Source: an uncultured Oscillospiraceae bacterium
GTDB lineage: Bacteria; Bacillota; Clostridia; Oscillospirales; Acutalibacteraceae
Direction: 5' to 3'
Assembly (NCBI GenBank): GCA_900541975.1
Contig: UQLR01000023.1
Coordinates: forward strand, 1-35,143
Length of the DNA stretch: 35,143 nt
A model generated the notes under the pieces. It saw only the letters and a program-made list of their open reading frames with translations. It was not told the origin of the DNA and did no database searches. The translations under genes were made by a program, and so were the position numbers. Shown piece after piece: positions 6,853 through 13,391 of this stretch (positions are counted from its first letter, which is position 1; each line of letters starts with the position of its first letter).

Positions 6853-6913
6853 ACATGCTTCCCCTATTTATGAAGAGACTTTTATCTTTACCATAAAATA
6901 GAGGAGTGTTAAA

Positions 6914-7510
6914 ATGTATGTAAAAAAGATGTGCGGGTATGTCATCTCAGTGGATATGCCTTATGCCTTGACAAAGGGACTGCTGGATTCTTACTCGCCG
7001 CCCACGCAGGAAAGCCGGAACTATAAAAACTGGATTACAGTTCTGGATTTAAAAACCTGTCTGGAATGCCGGGAGTGCCACGGCCAAATTTATCGGATGG
7101 AGGAGGTACCGGACACAGAGCCGCCGCTTCACCCGAACTGCCGGTGCGTTATCAGACCCATGGACGCGGTGGTTGCCGGATACGGAACGAAGGATGGCCA
7201 ATACGGTGCGGATTACTGGATGAAGTATATTGCAAGCTTGCCGGATTACTATATCACCAGAGACGAACTATTATCTTTAGGCTGGAAAAAAGGTAAATCG
7301 CCCGCTAAATTTGCGCCGGGAAAAATGTTAACGAAGGGAATTTATAAAAATCAAGATCATCATTTACCCCAAATTCCAGGACGAATTTGGTATGAGGCGG
7401 ACATTAACTATTACAGCGGGCGGCGAAACCGGCATCGCCTGCTATGGTCAAACGACGGATTGCTGTTTGTCACCTACGATCATTATGAAACATTTTTAGA
7501 AATTATTTGA
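6914..7510 (+). CDS. Barnase-type RNase toxin with a truncated phage MuF tail
   Basis: This 198-residue protein joins two parts. Residues 35-85 carry the zinc-knuckle-like end of phage minor head (MuF/SPP1 gp7-type) proteins: C49, C52 and C55, then HPNCRC at 73-78. Residues 98-198 are a complete barnase-like ribonuclease: LPDYYITR near 109-116, APGK, then E161 in YEADINY, R175 in RNRHR and H190 in DHYETF. These correspond to catalytic E73, R87 and H102 of barnase. The normal N-terminal bulk of MuF is missing, and no secretion signal is visible. A GAGGAG site precedes the ATG. Two barstar genes follow, so it is a toxin-immunity cassette. MuF-linked toxins of temperate phages are an established class; this one looks like a stranded cassette. 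Confidence 0.88.
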   Translation: MYVKKMCGYVISVDMPYALTKGLLDSYSPPTQESRNYKNWITVLDLKTCLECRECHGQIYRMEEVPDTEPPLHPNCRCVIRPMDAVVAGYGTKDGQYGADYWMKYIASLPDYYITRDELLSLGWKKGKSPAKFAPGKMLTKGIYKNQDHHLPQIPGRIWYEADINYYSGRRNRHRLLWSNDGLLFVTYDHYETFLEII

Positions 7511-7810
7511 AAGGAGTCTACACACCATGAAAAAAGAAAAAATCGTTACGCTGGACTTAACCGGCTGCAAGTATTTGGGAGAGCTTCATCAGAGAATTAA
7601 GAAAGCATTTGATTTCCCCGATTTTTATGGAGAAAATTGGGATGCATTTTGGGATTTGTTACGAAGTGAGTGTGATGCAGACAAAGTAGTAGTAGTAGTA
7701 GGGGGAGATTCTGTATCCAAAGAGTTGAGCGCCAGTGTTCAAACCATGAAGGGGATTTTAGAAGAGTTTCAGGAACTTTGTGATAAGGACGGCGACCCCG
7801 TAGAGATTGA
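7494..7810 (+). repeat. Tandem duplication unit 1 (toxin 3' tip plus barstar 1)
   Basis: From 7494 the last codons of the toxin, the spacer with GAAAGGAGTCTACACAC and the start of barstar 1 recur at 7907 onward, an offset of 413 bases. The toxin's final LEII-stop codons are thus copied in front of barstar 2. Confidence 0.85.
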
Positions 7811-7823
7811 AATACGCAGTTAA
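7527..7823 (+). CDS. Barstar-family RNase inhibitor (immunity protein 1)
   Basis: This 98-residue barstar-like protein should bind and block the barnase-type toxin encoded 16 bases upstream. The family core YGENWDAFWDLL (34-45) is intact: D39, W42 and D43 correspond to barstar D35, W38 and D39, and the two Asp residues are key contacts with barnase. It has a GAAAGGAG ribosome site. A (GTA)5 run at 7686-7700 encodes five Val in a row at 54-58; changes there would alter length by whole codons. This copy is the better candidate for the cognate immunity protein. Confidence 0.9.
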   Translation: MKKEKIVTLDLTGCKYLGELHQRIKKAFDFPDFYGENWDAFWDLLRSECDADKVVVVVGGDSVSKELSASVQTMKGILEEFQELCDKDGDPVEIEIRS

Positions 7824-7906
7824 AGAAAACATTTTAGATGTTTTTATCTTCTTCAGGAAGCATCAAAGTACCATCCTCCAGAAAATGTGACCAATATTAC
7901 TGTCAG

Positions 7907-8223
7907 TTTTAGAAATTATTTGAAAGGAGTCTACACACTATGAAAAAAGAGAAAATCGTCACGCTGGACTTAACCGGCTGCAAGTATTTGGGAGAGATTC
8001 ACCAGAGGATCAAAAAGGCCTTTGATTTTCCTGATTTTTATGGAGAAAATTGGAGCGCATTCGATGATTTACTTTGGAGTGAGTGTGATGCAAATAAGGT
8101 GGTTGTCTTGGGAGAAAAGGCTGTATCGGAAGAACTGAAACCAAGCATTGAAATGATAAATGAAATTTTACAGGAGCTGAAAGAACATCGTAAAAAATAT
8201 GGAGAGCAAATTGAGATTGAAAT
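7907..8223 (+). repeat. Tandem duplication unit 2 (toxin 3' tip plus barstar 2)
   Basis: This is the second unit of the duplication. It begins with the same TTTTAGAAATTATTTGA that ends the toxin gene, here without a toxin in front. The preceding 80 bases do not encode a barnase in any frame. Confidence 0.85.
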
Positions 8224-8233
8224 ACATAGTTAA
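7940..8233 (+). CDS. Barstar-family RNase inhibitor, diverged paralogue (immunity protein 2)
   Basis: This 97-residue tandem paralogue of the preceding barstar is nearly identical over the first 38 residues and then diverges. The barnase-contact segment reads YGENWSAFDDLL: S39 and D42 replace D39 and W42, while D43 remains. Loss of the first contact Asp and of the Trp suggests that it no longer fits the same toxin, or that it matches a different barnase variant. It has the same ribosome site as copy 1. Extra immunity genes behind a toxin are common in polymorphic-toxin loci and can protect against related strains. Confidence 0.87.
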   Translation: MKKEKIVTLDLTGCKYLGEIHQRIKKAFDFPDFYGENWSAFDDLLWSECDANKVVVLGEKAVSEELKPSIEMINEILQELKEHRKKYGEQIEIEIHS

Positions 8234-8381
8234 GAATATTTGATTTTTAACCGTTTTGTCATCTCACAATTTCTTTGCATTTTTACTTGTTTACGTGTTA
8301 AAGTAGAGAGGATGTGGTTTGCATTATCTTTTTCAAAAGCATTCAGAAAAAGATTCCGTAAAAAAGAGGGGGCACAAGTTT

Positions 8382-9737
8382 ATGGAACGGTTATTTAAAC
8401 TCAAACAAAACGGAACGACCGTAGGAAAAGAAGTGGTGGCTGGGTTAACAACATTTTTTGCCATGGCGTATATCATTGCAGTAAACCCAACATTATTAAG
8501 TGAATCCGGTATGGAATGGGGCGCCGTTTTTCTGGCAACCATCATTTCCGCCATTATAGGAACGCTAATTATGGGACTGGTTGCCAACGTTCCTTACGCA
8601 CAGGCACCGGCAATGGGTTTGAATGCCTTTTTTGTTTATACGGTTTGCTTTACGCTCGGATTTACATGGCAACAGGCTTTATCCATGGTGTTTATTTGTG
8701 GTTTGATGAATATCTTTATTACGATCACAAAAATCCGAAAATACATTATTCGAGCCATTCCTCGCAGCCTTCAAAATGCAATTGGCGGCGGAATTGGGAT
8801 TTTTGTTGCGTATATTGGTCTACTGAATGCAGGTATGATCCGCTTTGATTCCGGCGTGCCCGAGCTGGCAACTTTAAACCAGCCTTCTTTCTGGCTTTTC
8901 CTGATCGGCTTGCTTCTGACGATTGTTCTGCTTATATGCAAAGTAAAAGGGGCGATCCTGATCAGCATAATTATAACGGCGTTGCTCGGTATTCCAATGG
9001 GAGTAACCACAACGACAGAGACCATCAGCTTTACCGAAGCCTGCCGGCAGCTTCCCACAACCTTTGGCGCGATTTTCACCAGTGAAGGTTTAGGCTCTCT
9101 GTTTTCCGATATTTCCAAGATTCCGCTGGTGCTTGTTACCATTTTTTCTTTCAGCCTTTCTGACACCTTTGATACAATTGGAACCTTTATCGGCACGGGA
9201 TGCCATACCGACATCTTCAGCGATGAGGATGAACGCGCTATGGAAGCCACGCCCGGCTTCAAATCCAAAATGGACAAAGCCTTGTTTGCCGACGCTACAG
9301 CTACATCAATCGGCGCTGTTTTGGGAACGTCGAATACTTCAACCTATGTAGAAAGCGCCGCAGGCATTGGGGCTGGTGGGCGTACCGGTCTTACCAGCGT
9401 GGTGGTAGCTTTGTGCTTTGCAATCAGCGCATTTCTGACAACCTTTGTAAGCGCCATTCCGTTTGCTGCAACCTCCCCTGCTCTGGTGGCTGTAGGTATT
9501 ATGATGATGTCGGCGTTCAAAGAAATTCAATGGGACGATCTAAACGAAGCAGTGCCAGCGTTTTTCGCCGGTATTTTCATGGCAATTTGCTACAGTATTT
9601 CTTATGGCATTGCAGCAGGATTTATTTTTTATTGCGTTACCAAAATCTGTAAAAAGCAGATAAAAAAGATTCATCCAATCCTTTGGATTTCGACCGCTTT
9701 GTTTATTTTAAATTTTGTGCTGTTGGCTATTATATAA
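8382..9737 (+). CDS. NCS2-family purine (adenine/guanine/hypoxanthine) permease
   Basis: This 451-residue polytopic membrane protein is of the AzgA/PbuG branch of NCS2 transporters, which take up purine bases with protons. Family marks include GLTTFFAMAYIIAVNP near the start, PYAQAPAMGLNAFF, SFSLSDTFDTIGT and GTSNTSTYVESAAGI. ATG 8382 is preferred over an in-frame TTG at 8319: GAGGGGG lies 9 bases before it and family proteins begin at about MERLFKL. The TTG alternative also has a GAGAGG nearby, so it is not excluded. No purine riboswitch is apparent upstream. It is the first clearly core gene right of the island and is transcribed alone. Confidence 0.93.
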   Translation: MERLFKLKQNGTTVGKEVVAGLTTFFAMAYIIAVNPTLLSESGMEWGAVFLATIISAIIGTLIMGLVANVPYAQAPAMGLNAFFVYTVCFTLGFTWQQALSMVFICGLMNIFITITKIRKYIIRAIPRSLQNAIGGGIGIFVAYIGLLNAGMIRFDSGVPELATLNQPSFWLFLIGLLLTIVLLICKVKGAILISIIITALLGIPMGVTTTTETISFTEACRQLPTTFGAIFTSEGLGSLFSDISKIPLVLVTIFSFSLSDTFDTIGTFIGTGCHTDIFSDEDERAMEATPGFKSKMDKALFADATATSIGAVLGTSNTSTYVESAAGIGAGGRTGLTSVVVALCFAISAFLTTFVSAIPFAATSPALVAVGIMMMSAFKEIQWDDLNEAVPAFFAGIFMAICYSISYGIAAGFIFYCVTKICKKQIKKIHPILWISTALFILNFVLLAII

Positions 9738-9757
9738 AAACAATGTAAAAATTTTAA

Positions 9758-9784
9758 AGCCTCCGTTTAAAAGAAACGGAGGCT
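9758..9784. terminator. Hairpin after the purine permease
   Basis: A perfect 11-bp stem (9758-9768 with 9774-9784) has a 5-base loop. The plus-strand side lacks a T-run; the minus-strand side runs into TTTAAAATTTTT. It may stop transcription on both strands between the converging permease and glnK units, better on the minus strand. Confidence 0.6.
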
Positions 9785-9936
9785 GCGCGCAATTTGCGGG
9801 TAAAATTTATTTTTTCTGCCTGCACTGTCACAGAATAGCTGTGGAACACAAAGATCATTTTTATATATTAAAAAGAAACCACCTGGTGCATCTGTCCTAA
9901 TTCTTTTTAAGTCTTGACTCTCGAACGCTGTATATT

Positions 9937-9975
9937 TACCACCCCCGTTGCAGCTTCAGCCTGCCGGGGGTGGTA
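9937..9975. terminator. Strong hairpin downstream of glnK
   Basis: A perfect 11-bp GC-rich stem (9937-9947 with 9965-9975) has a 17-base loop. It lies about 85 bases beyond the glnK stop on the minus strand. The following bases (TAAATATA) are only weakly T-rich, so it may be a terminator or an mRNA-end stabiliser. Confidence 0.5.
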
Positions 9976-10061
9976 TTGGCACATTTCTTTTTCATGGAAT
10001 GAACCCATACATGGTGGTTACTTAATAAAACATAAGAAAGCTTTTGCAAATATATATACTG

Positions 10062-10436
10062 CTATTTGGTTTCTTCTAACTCGCTTGCAGACTGGAGCGC
10101 ATCATAACCGCTTTCGCCTGTACGGATCTTTACCGCATCGGTAATTTCACAGGCAAAAATCTTTCCATCCCCTACTTCACCTGTATAAGCCACCTCTTTG
10201 ATCTTCTGAATGGTTTTTTCCTTCCACTCTTCAGAAGAAACAACAATTTCCAGCTTAATTTTGGGCAACAGCATTACGTCGATTTCCTGCCCGCGCACTA
10301 CGGTTGTATAGCCACGCTGGGAACCAAAGCCCATCACCTGATAAGCAGTCACACCGTTAATCTGAATTTCATGAAGCGCTTCTTTAACGTCCTCCAGTTT
10401 TTCTTCACGGACAATTGCTTCCACCTTATACATCAT
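10062..10436 (-). CDS. glnK: PII nitrogen-regulatory protein (GlnK/GlnB type)
   Basis: This 124-residue trimeric signal protein reports nitrogen and energy status by binding ATP/ADP and 2-oxoglutarate. In this position it should bind and gate the AmtB channel. It shows the T-loop region GFGSQRGYTTVVRG, the PKIKLEIVV strand and the GDGKIFACEI..A..IRTGE end. The Tyr uridylylated in enteric bacteria (Y51) is Val here, so that modification is not expected, as is usual in Bacillota. A tail of about 12 residues beyond the standard 112 is present. It is the second gene of an amtB-glnK operon, 18 bases after amtB, with GGGAGG upstream. Confidence 0.93.
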   Translation of the reverse strand: MMYKVEAIVREEKLEDVKEALHEIQINGVTAYQVMGFGSQRGYTTVVRGQEIDVMLLPKIKLEIVVSSEEWKEKTIQKIKEVAYTGEVGDGKIFACEITDAVKIRTGESGYDALQSASELEETK

Positions 10437-10454
10437 AATTGTAACCTCCCTTCA

Positions 10455-11696
10455 TCAATCAAACCCGTTAAACGACGGATAGGCCTGTTCACCATGCTGC
10501 GTGGCATCAAGACCAAGCAATTCATCTTTATGGTCAACCCGAAGCTTGGTAAAGATTCTGGTAATCCCAACGCACACCAGCGTTCCCACCAATGCAACGG
10601 CAACTGTAACCAGAATACTGATCAGCTGCGCTGTAAAAAGCTCTGTTTCACCATAGACAAGGCCGTTCCACCGTGCGACAGGATTGATATCTGTCCGGGC
10701 GAACAGCCCAGTGGCAATACCGCCCCAGATACCGCCAATACCATGACAGCCAAACGCATCTAATGCGTCGTCTATCTTACACTTTTTCTTTAAAAAATTC
10801 ATCATAAAGTAACAGATGGGGCTGACCGCCGCTCCAATGATAAGCGCTGCCCAAATCGGGACAAAGCCGGCTCCGGGGGTAATTGCCACAAGTCCAACAA
10901 CCAGCCCTGTAGAGGCGCCTACCAGCGTTGGCTTTCCGTCTTTTATGATATCTATAACCATCCATACTAACAGCGCAGCTCCAGAAGCAAGCGCAGAAGT
11001 TAAAAATGCATGGGCCGCAAGTCCATTCGCCCCCAGCGCAGAGCCGGCGTTAAATCCAAACCAGCCGAACCAGAGCAGCGCAGCACCTAAGAATACGAAC
11101 GGAATGTTATGGACACGGTAGGATGTATGCTCTATACCGCTGCGTCTGCCAAGTATGATTGCCAGAATCAAACCGCTGACGCCGGAGCTGATATGTACCA
11201 CGTTGCCGCCAGCAAAATCCACAGCGCCAAGCTCTGCCAAAAAACCGCCCGATCCCCATACCATATGGGCCATGGGATAATAGACAACCAACGACCACAA
11301 TGCGATAAAAAGGAACAATGCTTTATACCGCATGCGCCCCGCTACGGCGCCGGTGATCAGTGCCGGCGTGATCATGGCAAACATCATCTGGAAAACCACA
11401 AAGGTGATAGAAGAAAGTGATGGAGCGTATGCCAGAACCTCATTAAAGTCAAGACCATTGAGGCAAAGATACTCCAGCCCGCCGATGAAGCCGCCGTGGT
11501 CGGCGCCAAAAGATAATGAAAATCCGCACAACACCCACAAAACGACCGAGAGCCCCATAATGCCCGCGCAAGCCATAATTGTATTCACAATGTTTTTCCG
11601 CCGCACCAGTCCGCCATAGAAAAAGGCCAGGCCCGGCGTCATTATGAATACGAACGCCGCACAAATCAATACAAAGCCGTTGTCTCCTGCATGCAT
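10455..11696 (-). CDS. amtB: Ammonium transporter AmtB
   Basis: This 413-residue ammonium channel has about 11 membrane helices. Diagnostic segments are MTPGLAFFYGGLVRRKN at the start, ITGAVAGRMRYKALF, the first pore histidine in VVHISSG and the second in FGCHGIGGIWGG. The C-terminal tail is cytoplasmic and is where GlnK docks. A perfect AGGAGG (11705-11710, minus) precedes the ATG. It is transcribed from a good promoter through a terminator-like leader, and glnK follows directly. Expression is probably raised when ammonium is scarce; the leader hairpin suggests control by antitermination. Confidence 0.95.
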   Translation of the reverse strand: MHAGDNGFVLICAAFVFIMTPGLAFFYGGLVRRKNIVNTIMACAGIMGLSVVLWVLCGFSLSFGADHGGFIGGLEYLCLNGLDFNEVLAYAPSLSSITFVVFQMMFAMITPALITGAVAGRMRYKALFLFIALWSLVVYYPMAHMVWGSGGFLAELGAVDFAGGNVVHISSGVSGLILAIILGRRSGIEHTSYRVHNIPFVFLGAALLWFGWFGFNAGSALGANGLAAHAFLTSALASGAALLVWMVIDIIKDGKPTLVGASTGLVVGLVAITPGAGFVPIWAALIIGAAVSPICYFMMNFLKKKCKIDDALDAFGCHGIGGIWGGIATGLFARTDINPVARWNGLVYGETELFTAQLISILVTVAVALVGTLVCVGITRIFTKLRVDHKDELLGLDATQHGEQAYPSFNGFD

Positions 11697-11721
11697 AATA
11701 CCATCCTCCTAAAAATAAAAT

Positions 11722-11752
11722 AAAGGCGTCCCCAAATATTGGGAACGCCTTT
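11722..11752 (-). promoter_or_regulatory. Terminator-like leader hairpin (attenuator candidate) of amtB
   Basis: Eight outer base pairs (11722-11729 with 11745-11752), one mismatch, then five inner pairs form a hairpin. On the minus strand it is followed by TTTATTTTATTTTT and then the amtB ribosome site. The hairpin begins about four bases after the predicted transcription start. A terminator between promoter and gene implies regulated read-through. ANTAR-type antiterminators are known to control ammonium genes in Clostridia, but the binding motif is not proven here. Confidence 0.6.
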
Positions 11753-11762
11753 GTTCGCTTTC

Positions 11763-11791
11763 ATTATAGCAAAGGCATTTACAGAAATCAA
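11763..11791 (-). promoter_or_regulatory. Sigma-A promoter of amtB-glnK
   Basis: On the minus strand TTGATT (11786-11791) and TATAAT (11763-11768) are separated by exactly 17 bases. The transcription start would be near 11756. Confidence 0.82.
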
Positions 11792-12004
11792 CCTTTTTCC
11801 AATTGCCAGGTATATTTTATGCGGTAATGATAAATAGTTTTTCATTATAATAAACTATTTTTGTCGTATATACCCGTATATTTACAGCCTATCCATACAG
11901 CGGCATGAAAAATATCCGTTTTTCCATAGAGGCAACACACGCATTTTTTGTGCTTTATCAATATAAATTTTACCTTTTTGATTAAGAGTAAGAACCGTGG
12001 TTTT
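11792..12004. other. AT-rich intergenic stretch upstream of amtB
   Basis: Together with the amtB promoter and leader this makes 308 gene-free bases (11697-12004). The part beyond the promoter is AT-rich and holds no frame with a ribosome site. No clear terminator for the hydrogenase gene was found. Confidence 0.5.
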
Positions 12005-13252
12005 TTAAAAATCTCGCGTAAAAATATCGCTTTTTTCAAGCAATGCTTCCACCGTATCAAACCCAAGCCGGCGTAAAAGCTCAATGACATATGGATTGTC
12101 GATCGGTGTGGGATACGTTGCTTGCCCGCCATACGTATTTACATGCTCGCAGCCAATTTCACGGTCAATCAGCGCTTTTGGCCCTCCCACACAACCACCG
12201 ATACAGCCCATTCCTTCAAAAAAATTTGATTTTGTCTTTCCTTCCAGAAGCTGTGTAATCATATTTTTACATGCAGGTACGCCGTCTGCACGCTGTGCAC
12301 GCACTGTAATTTTCCTATCCGGATACAGCCGGCTGACTGTTGCAGAAACCGCTTCGCTGACGCCACCGGCTCTGGCGTAAATACGCCCTGCTTTCGAGGA
12401 ATGGTCCCGGTCGTCTTCCGGCAGTTTTGCAGGATCAATATGTGCGAAATCAAAAATATCCTGTACTTCCTGAAACGTCAGAACAAAATCGACGTCTCCT
12501 GCAAGATCTGGTTCCTTTGCCTCTGCTTTTTTAGCAATACATGGGCCTATAAAAACCGTTTTTGCTTTGGGATAGAGCGTCTTTATTGTGCGTGCGCAGG
12601 CAATCATTGGCGATACGGAGCCCGGCACATGCGGCATAAGCTGATGATAGATCTTCCGGATCATGGCAATCCACATGGGGCAGCAGCAGCTTGTTAACTG
12701 AAAATCCTCTCTTTTACGGATATTCTGATTAAATTCCAACGCCTCTTTTAAAGTAAGAATGTCTGCAAAAACAGCAACCTCCACCATCCCTGCAAATCCC
12801 AGCTTTTTAAATGCACTTCTGAGCCTTCCGGGTGTTACCTCCGCTTCAAACTGGCTGACAAAAGCCGGCGCAATCATCGCATAAACCGGTTCGCTCCCCG
12901 TGCGGACAGCCGCGAGCGCGGGAAGAATATCTTTGCTGGCAGTCAGCTTTTTTTCCTCACAGCGCCGGATACATTCTTCACACCCAACACATTTATCCAC
13001 ATCAATCGAAACGTTCCCTTTTTCATCACGGGAAATCGCGTCAAAAATACAATGGTCCATACAGGGCGCCTGATGTTCTGAAGCGCACATACAGCTTTCC
13101 ATTCTCCAAACCGGCGGATATTTATGCGGATTCAGCAGGCAGTCCAGCTGGTAAGGATCGCCGCCTTCCTGCAATGCTTTTTCTCTTTCTTCTTCCATAT
13201 CGCCATTTAAAGACGCCTGAACCATTTTATGGTATAGATCAATAAATTTCAA
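12005..13252 (-). CDS. [FeFe] hydrogenase-like protein, group-B type
   Basis: This 415-residue protein has a two-cluster ferredoxin domain (C54, C56, C64, C68, then C88, C91, C94, C98) followed by an iron-only hydrogenase H-cluster domain. The three H-cluster motifs are present but variant: TSCCCPMW (187-194), GPCIAKKAE (236-244) and EGMGCIGGCVGGP (346-358). The TSCCCPMW form is what I associate with group B hydrogenases of Clostridia rather than classic HydA. All H-cluster cysteines are kept. It is cytoplasmic. No maturation genes, electron-bifurcating subunits or formate dehydrogenase lie nearby, so its partner (probably ferredoxin) and direction are unknown; a sensory role is possible. AAGGAAG precedes the start. 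Confidence 0.85.
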   Translation of the reverse strand: MKFIDLYHKMVQASLNGDMEEEREKALQEGGDPYQLDCLLNPHKYPPVWRMESCMCASEHQAPCMDHCIFDAISRDEKGNVSIDVDKCVGCEECIRRCEEKKLTASKDILPALAAVRTGSEPVYAMIAPAFVSQFEAEVTPGRLRSAFKKLGFAGMVEVAVFADILTLKEALEFNQNIRKREDFQLTSCCCPMWIAMIRKIYHQLMPHVPGSVSPMIACARTIKTLYPKAKTVFIGPCIAKKAEAKEPDLAGDVDFVLTFQEVQDIFDFAHIDPAKLPEDDRDHSSKAGRIYARAGGVSEAVSATVSRLYPDRKITVRAQRADGVPACKNMITQLLEGKTKSNFFEGMGCIGGCVGGPKALIDREIGCEHVNTYGGQATYPTPIDNPYVIELLRRLGFDTVEALLEKSDIFTRDF

Positions 13253-13286
13253 AATCCCACTTCCTTTATACCTGCCGTGTGAATCT

Positions 13287-13311
13287 TTTCCTGTTCTTTA
13301 TTCACAGGAAA
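13287..13311 (-). promoter_or_regulatory. 5'-leader hairpin of the hydrogenase mRNA
   Basis: Perfect 8-base arms (13287-13294 and 13304-13311) flank a 9-base loop. The hairpin would sit at the very 5' end of the transcript, about 35 bases before the gene, and may stabilise the mRNA. Confidence 0.5.
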
Positions 13312-13318
13312 CGACACT

Positions 13319-13347
13319 ATTATATTTGGTATACAGCAGAAAAGCAA
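13319..13347 (-). promoter_or_regulatory. Sigma-A promoter of the hydrogenase gene
   Basis: On the minus strand TTGCTT (13342-13347) and a perfect TATAAT (13319-13324) are 17 bases apart. The -35 box lies inside one arm of the adjacent 22-bp palindrome. Confidence 0.75.
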
Positions 13348-13379
13348 GCCGCTTTCCGCGGCTTGCTTTTCTGCTGTAT
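13331..13379. terminator. 22-bp perfect palindrome, bidirectional terminator of the GH18 gene
   Basis: Arms of 22 bases (13331-13352 and 13358-13379) are perfectly complementary with a 5-base loop. The GC-rich core GCAAGCCGC with its mate is followed by TTTT on both strands. It lies 12 bases after the GH18 stop and so ends that gene. It also covers the -35 box of the next promoter. Confidence 0.85.
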
Positions 13380-13391
13380 GGTACCGCTCTT

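Larger units (their letters stand above)
6217..6913. other. Gene-free, repeat-rich stretch between Abi_C and toxin modules
   Basis: These roughly 700 bases hold a terminator, two 25-bp direct repeats, a degenerate element, intergenic repeat copy 2 and an inverted repeat before the toxin. Short Arg-rich frames exist on both strands, but they follow the repeat and lack ribosome sites. Confidence 0.6.
9738..10061. other. Convergent intergenic region
   Basis: These 324 bases between the permease and glnK contain the two hairpins listed separately. No reading frame with a ribosome site or recognisable product is seen. Confidence 0.6.

Noticed and set aside
7823..7939. Possible remnant barnase gene between the two barstars
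   Set aside because: Only about 20 bases of the toxin's 3' end are shared; upstream frames contain stops and no barnase motifs, so only a duplicated tip is supported.
8232..8381. Purine riboswitch before the purine permease
   Set aside because: The conserved purine-aptamer core and its loop-loop elements are not present.
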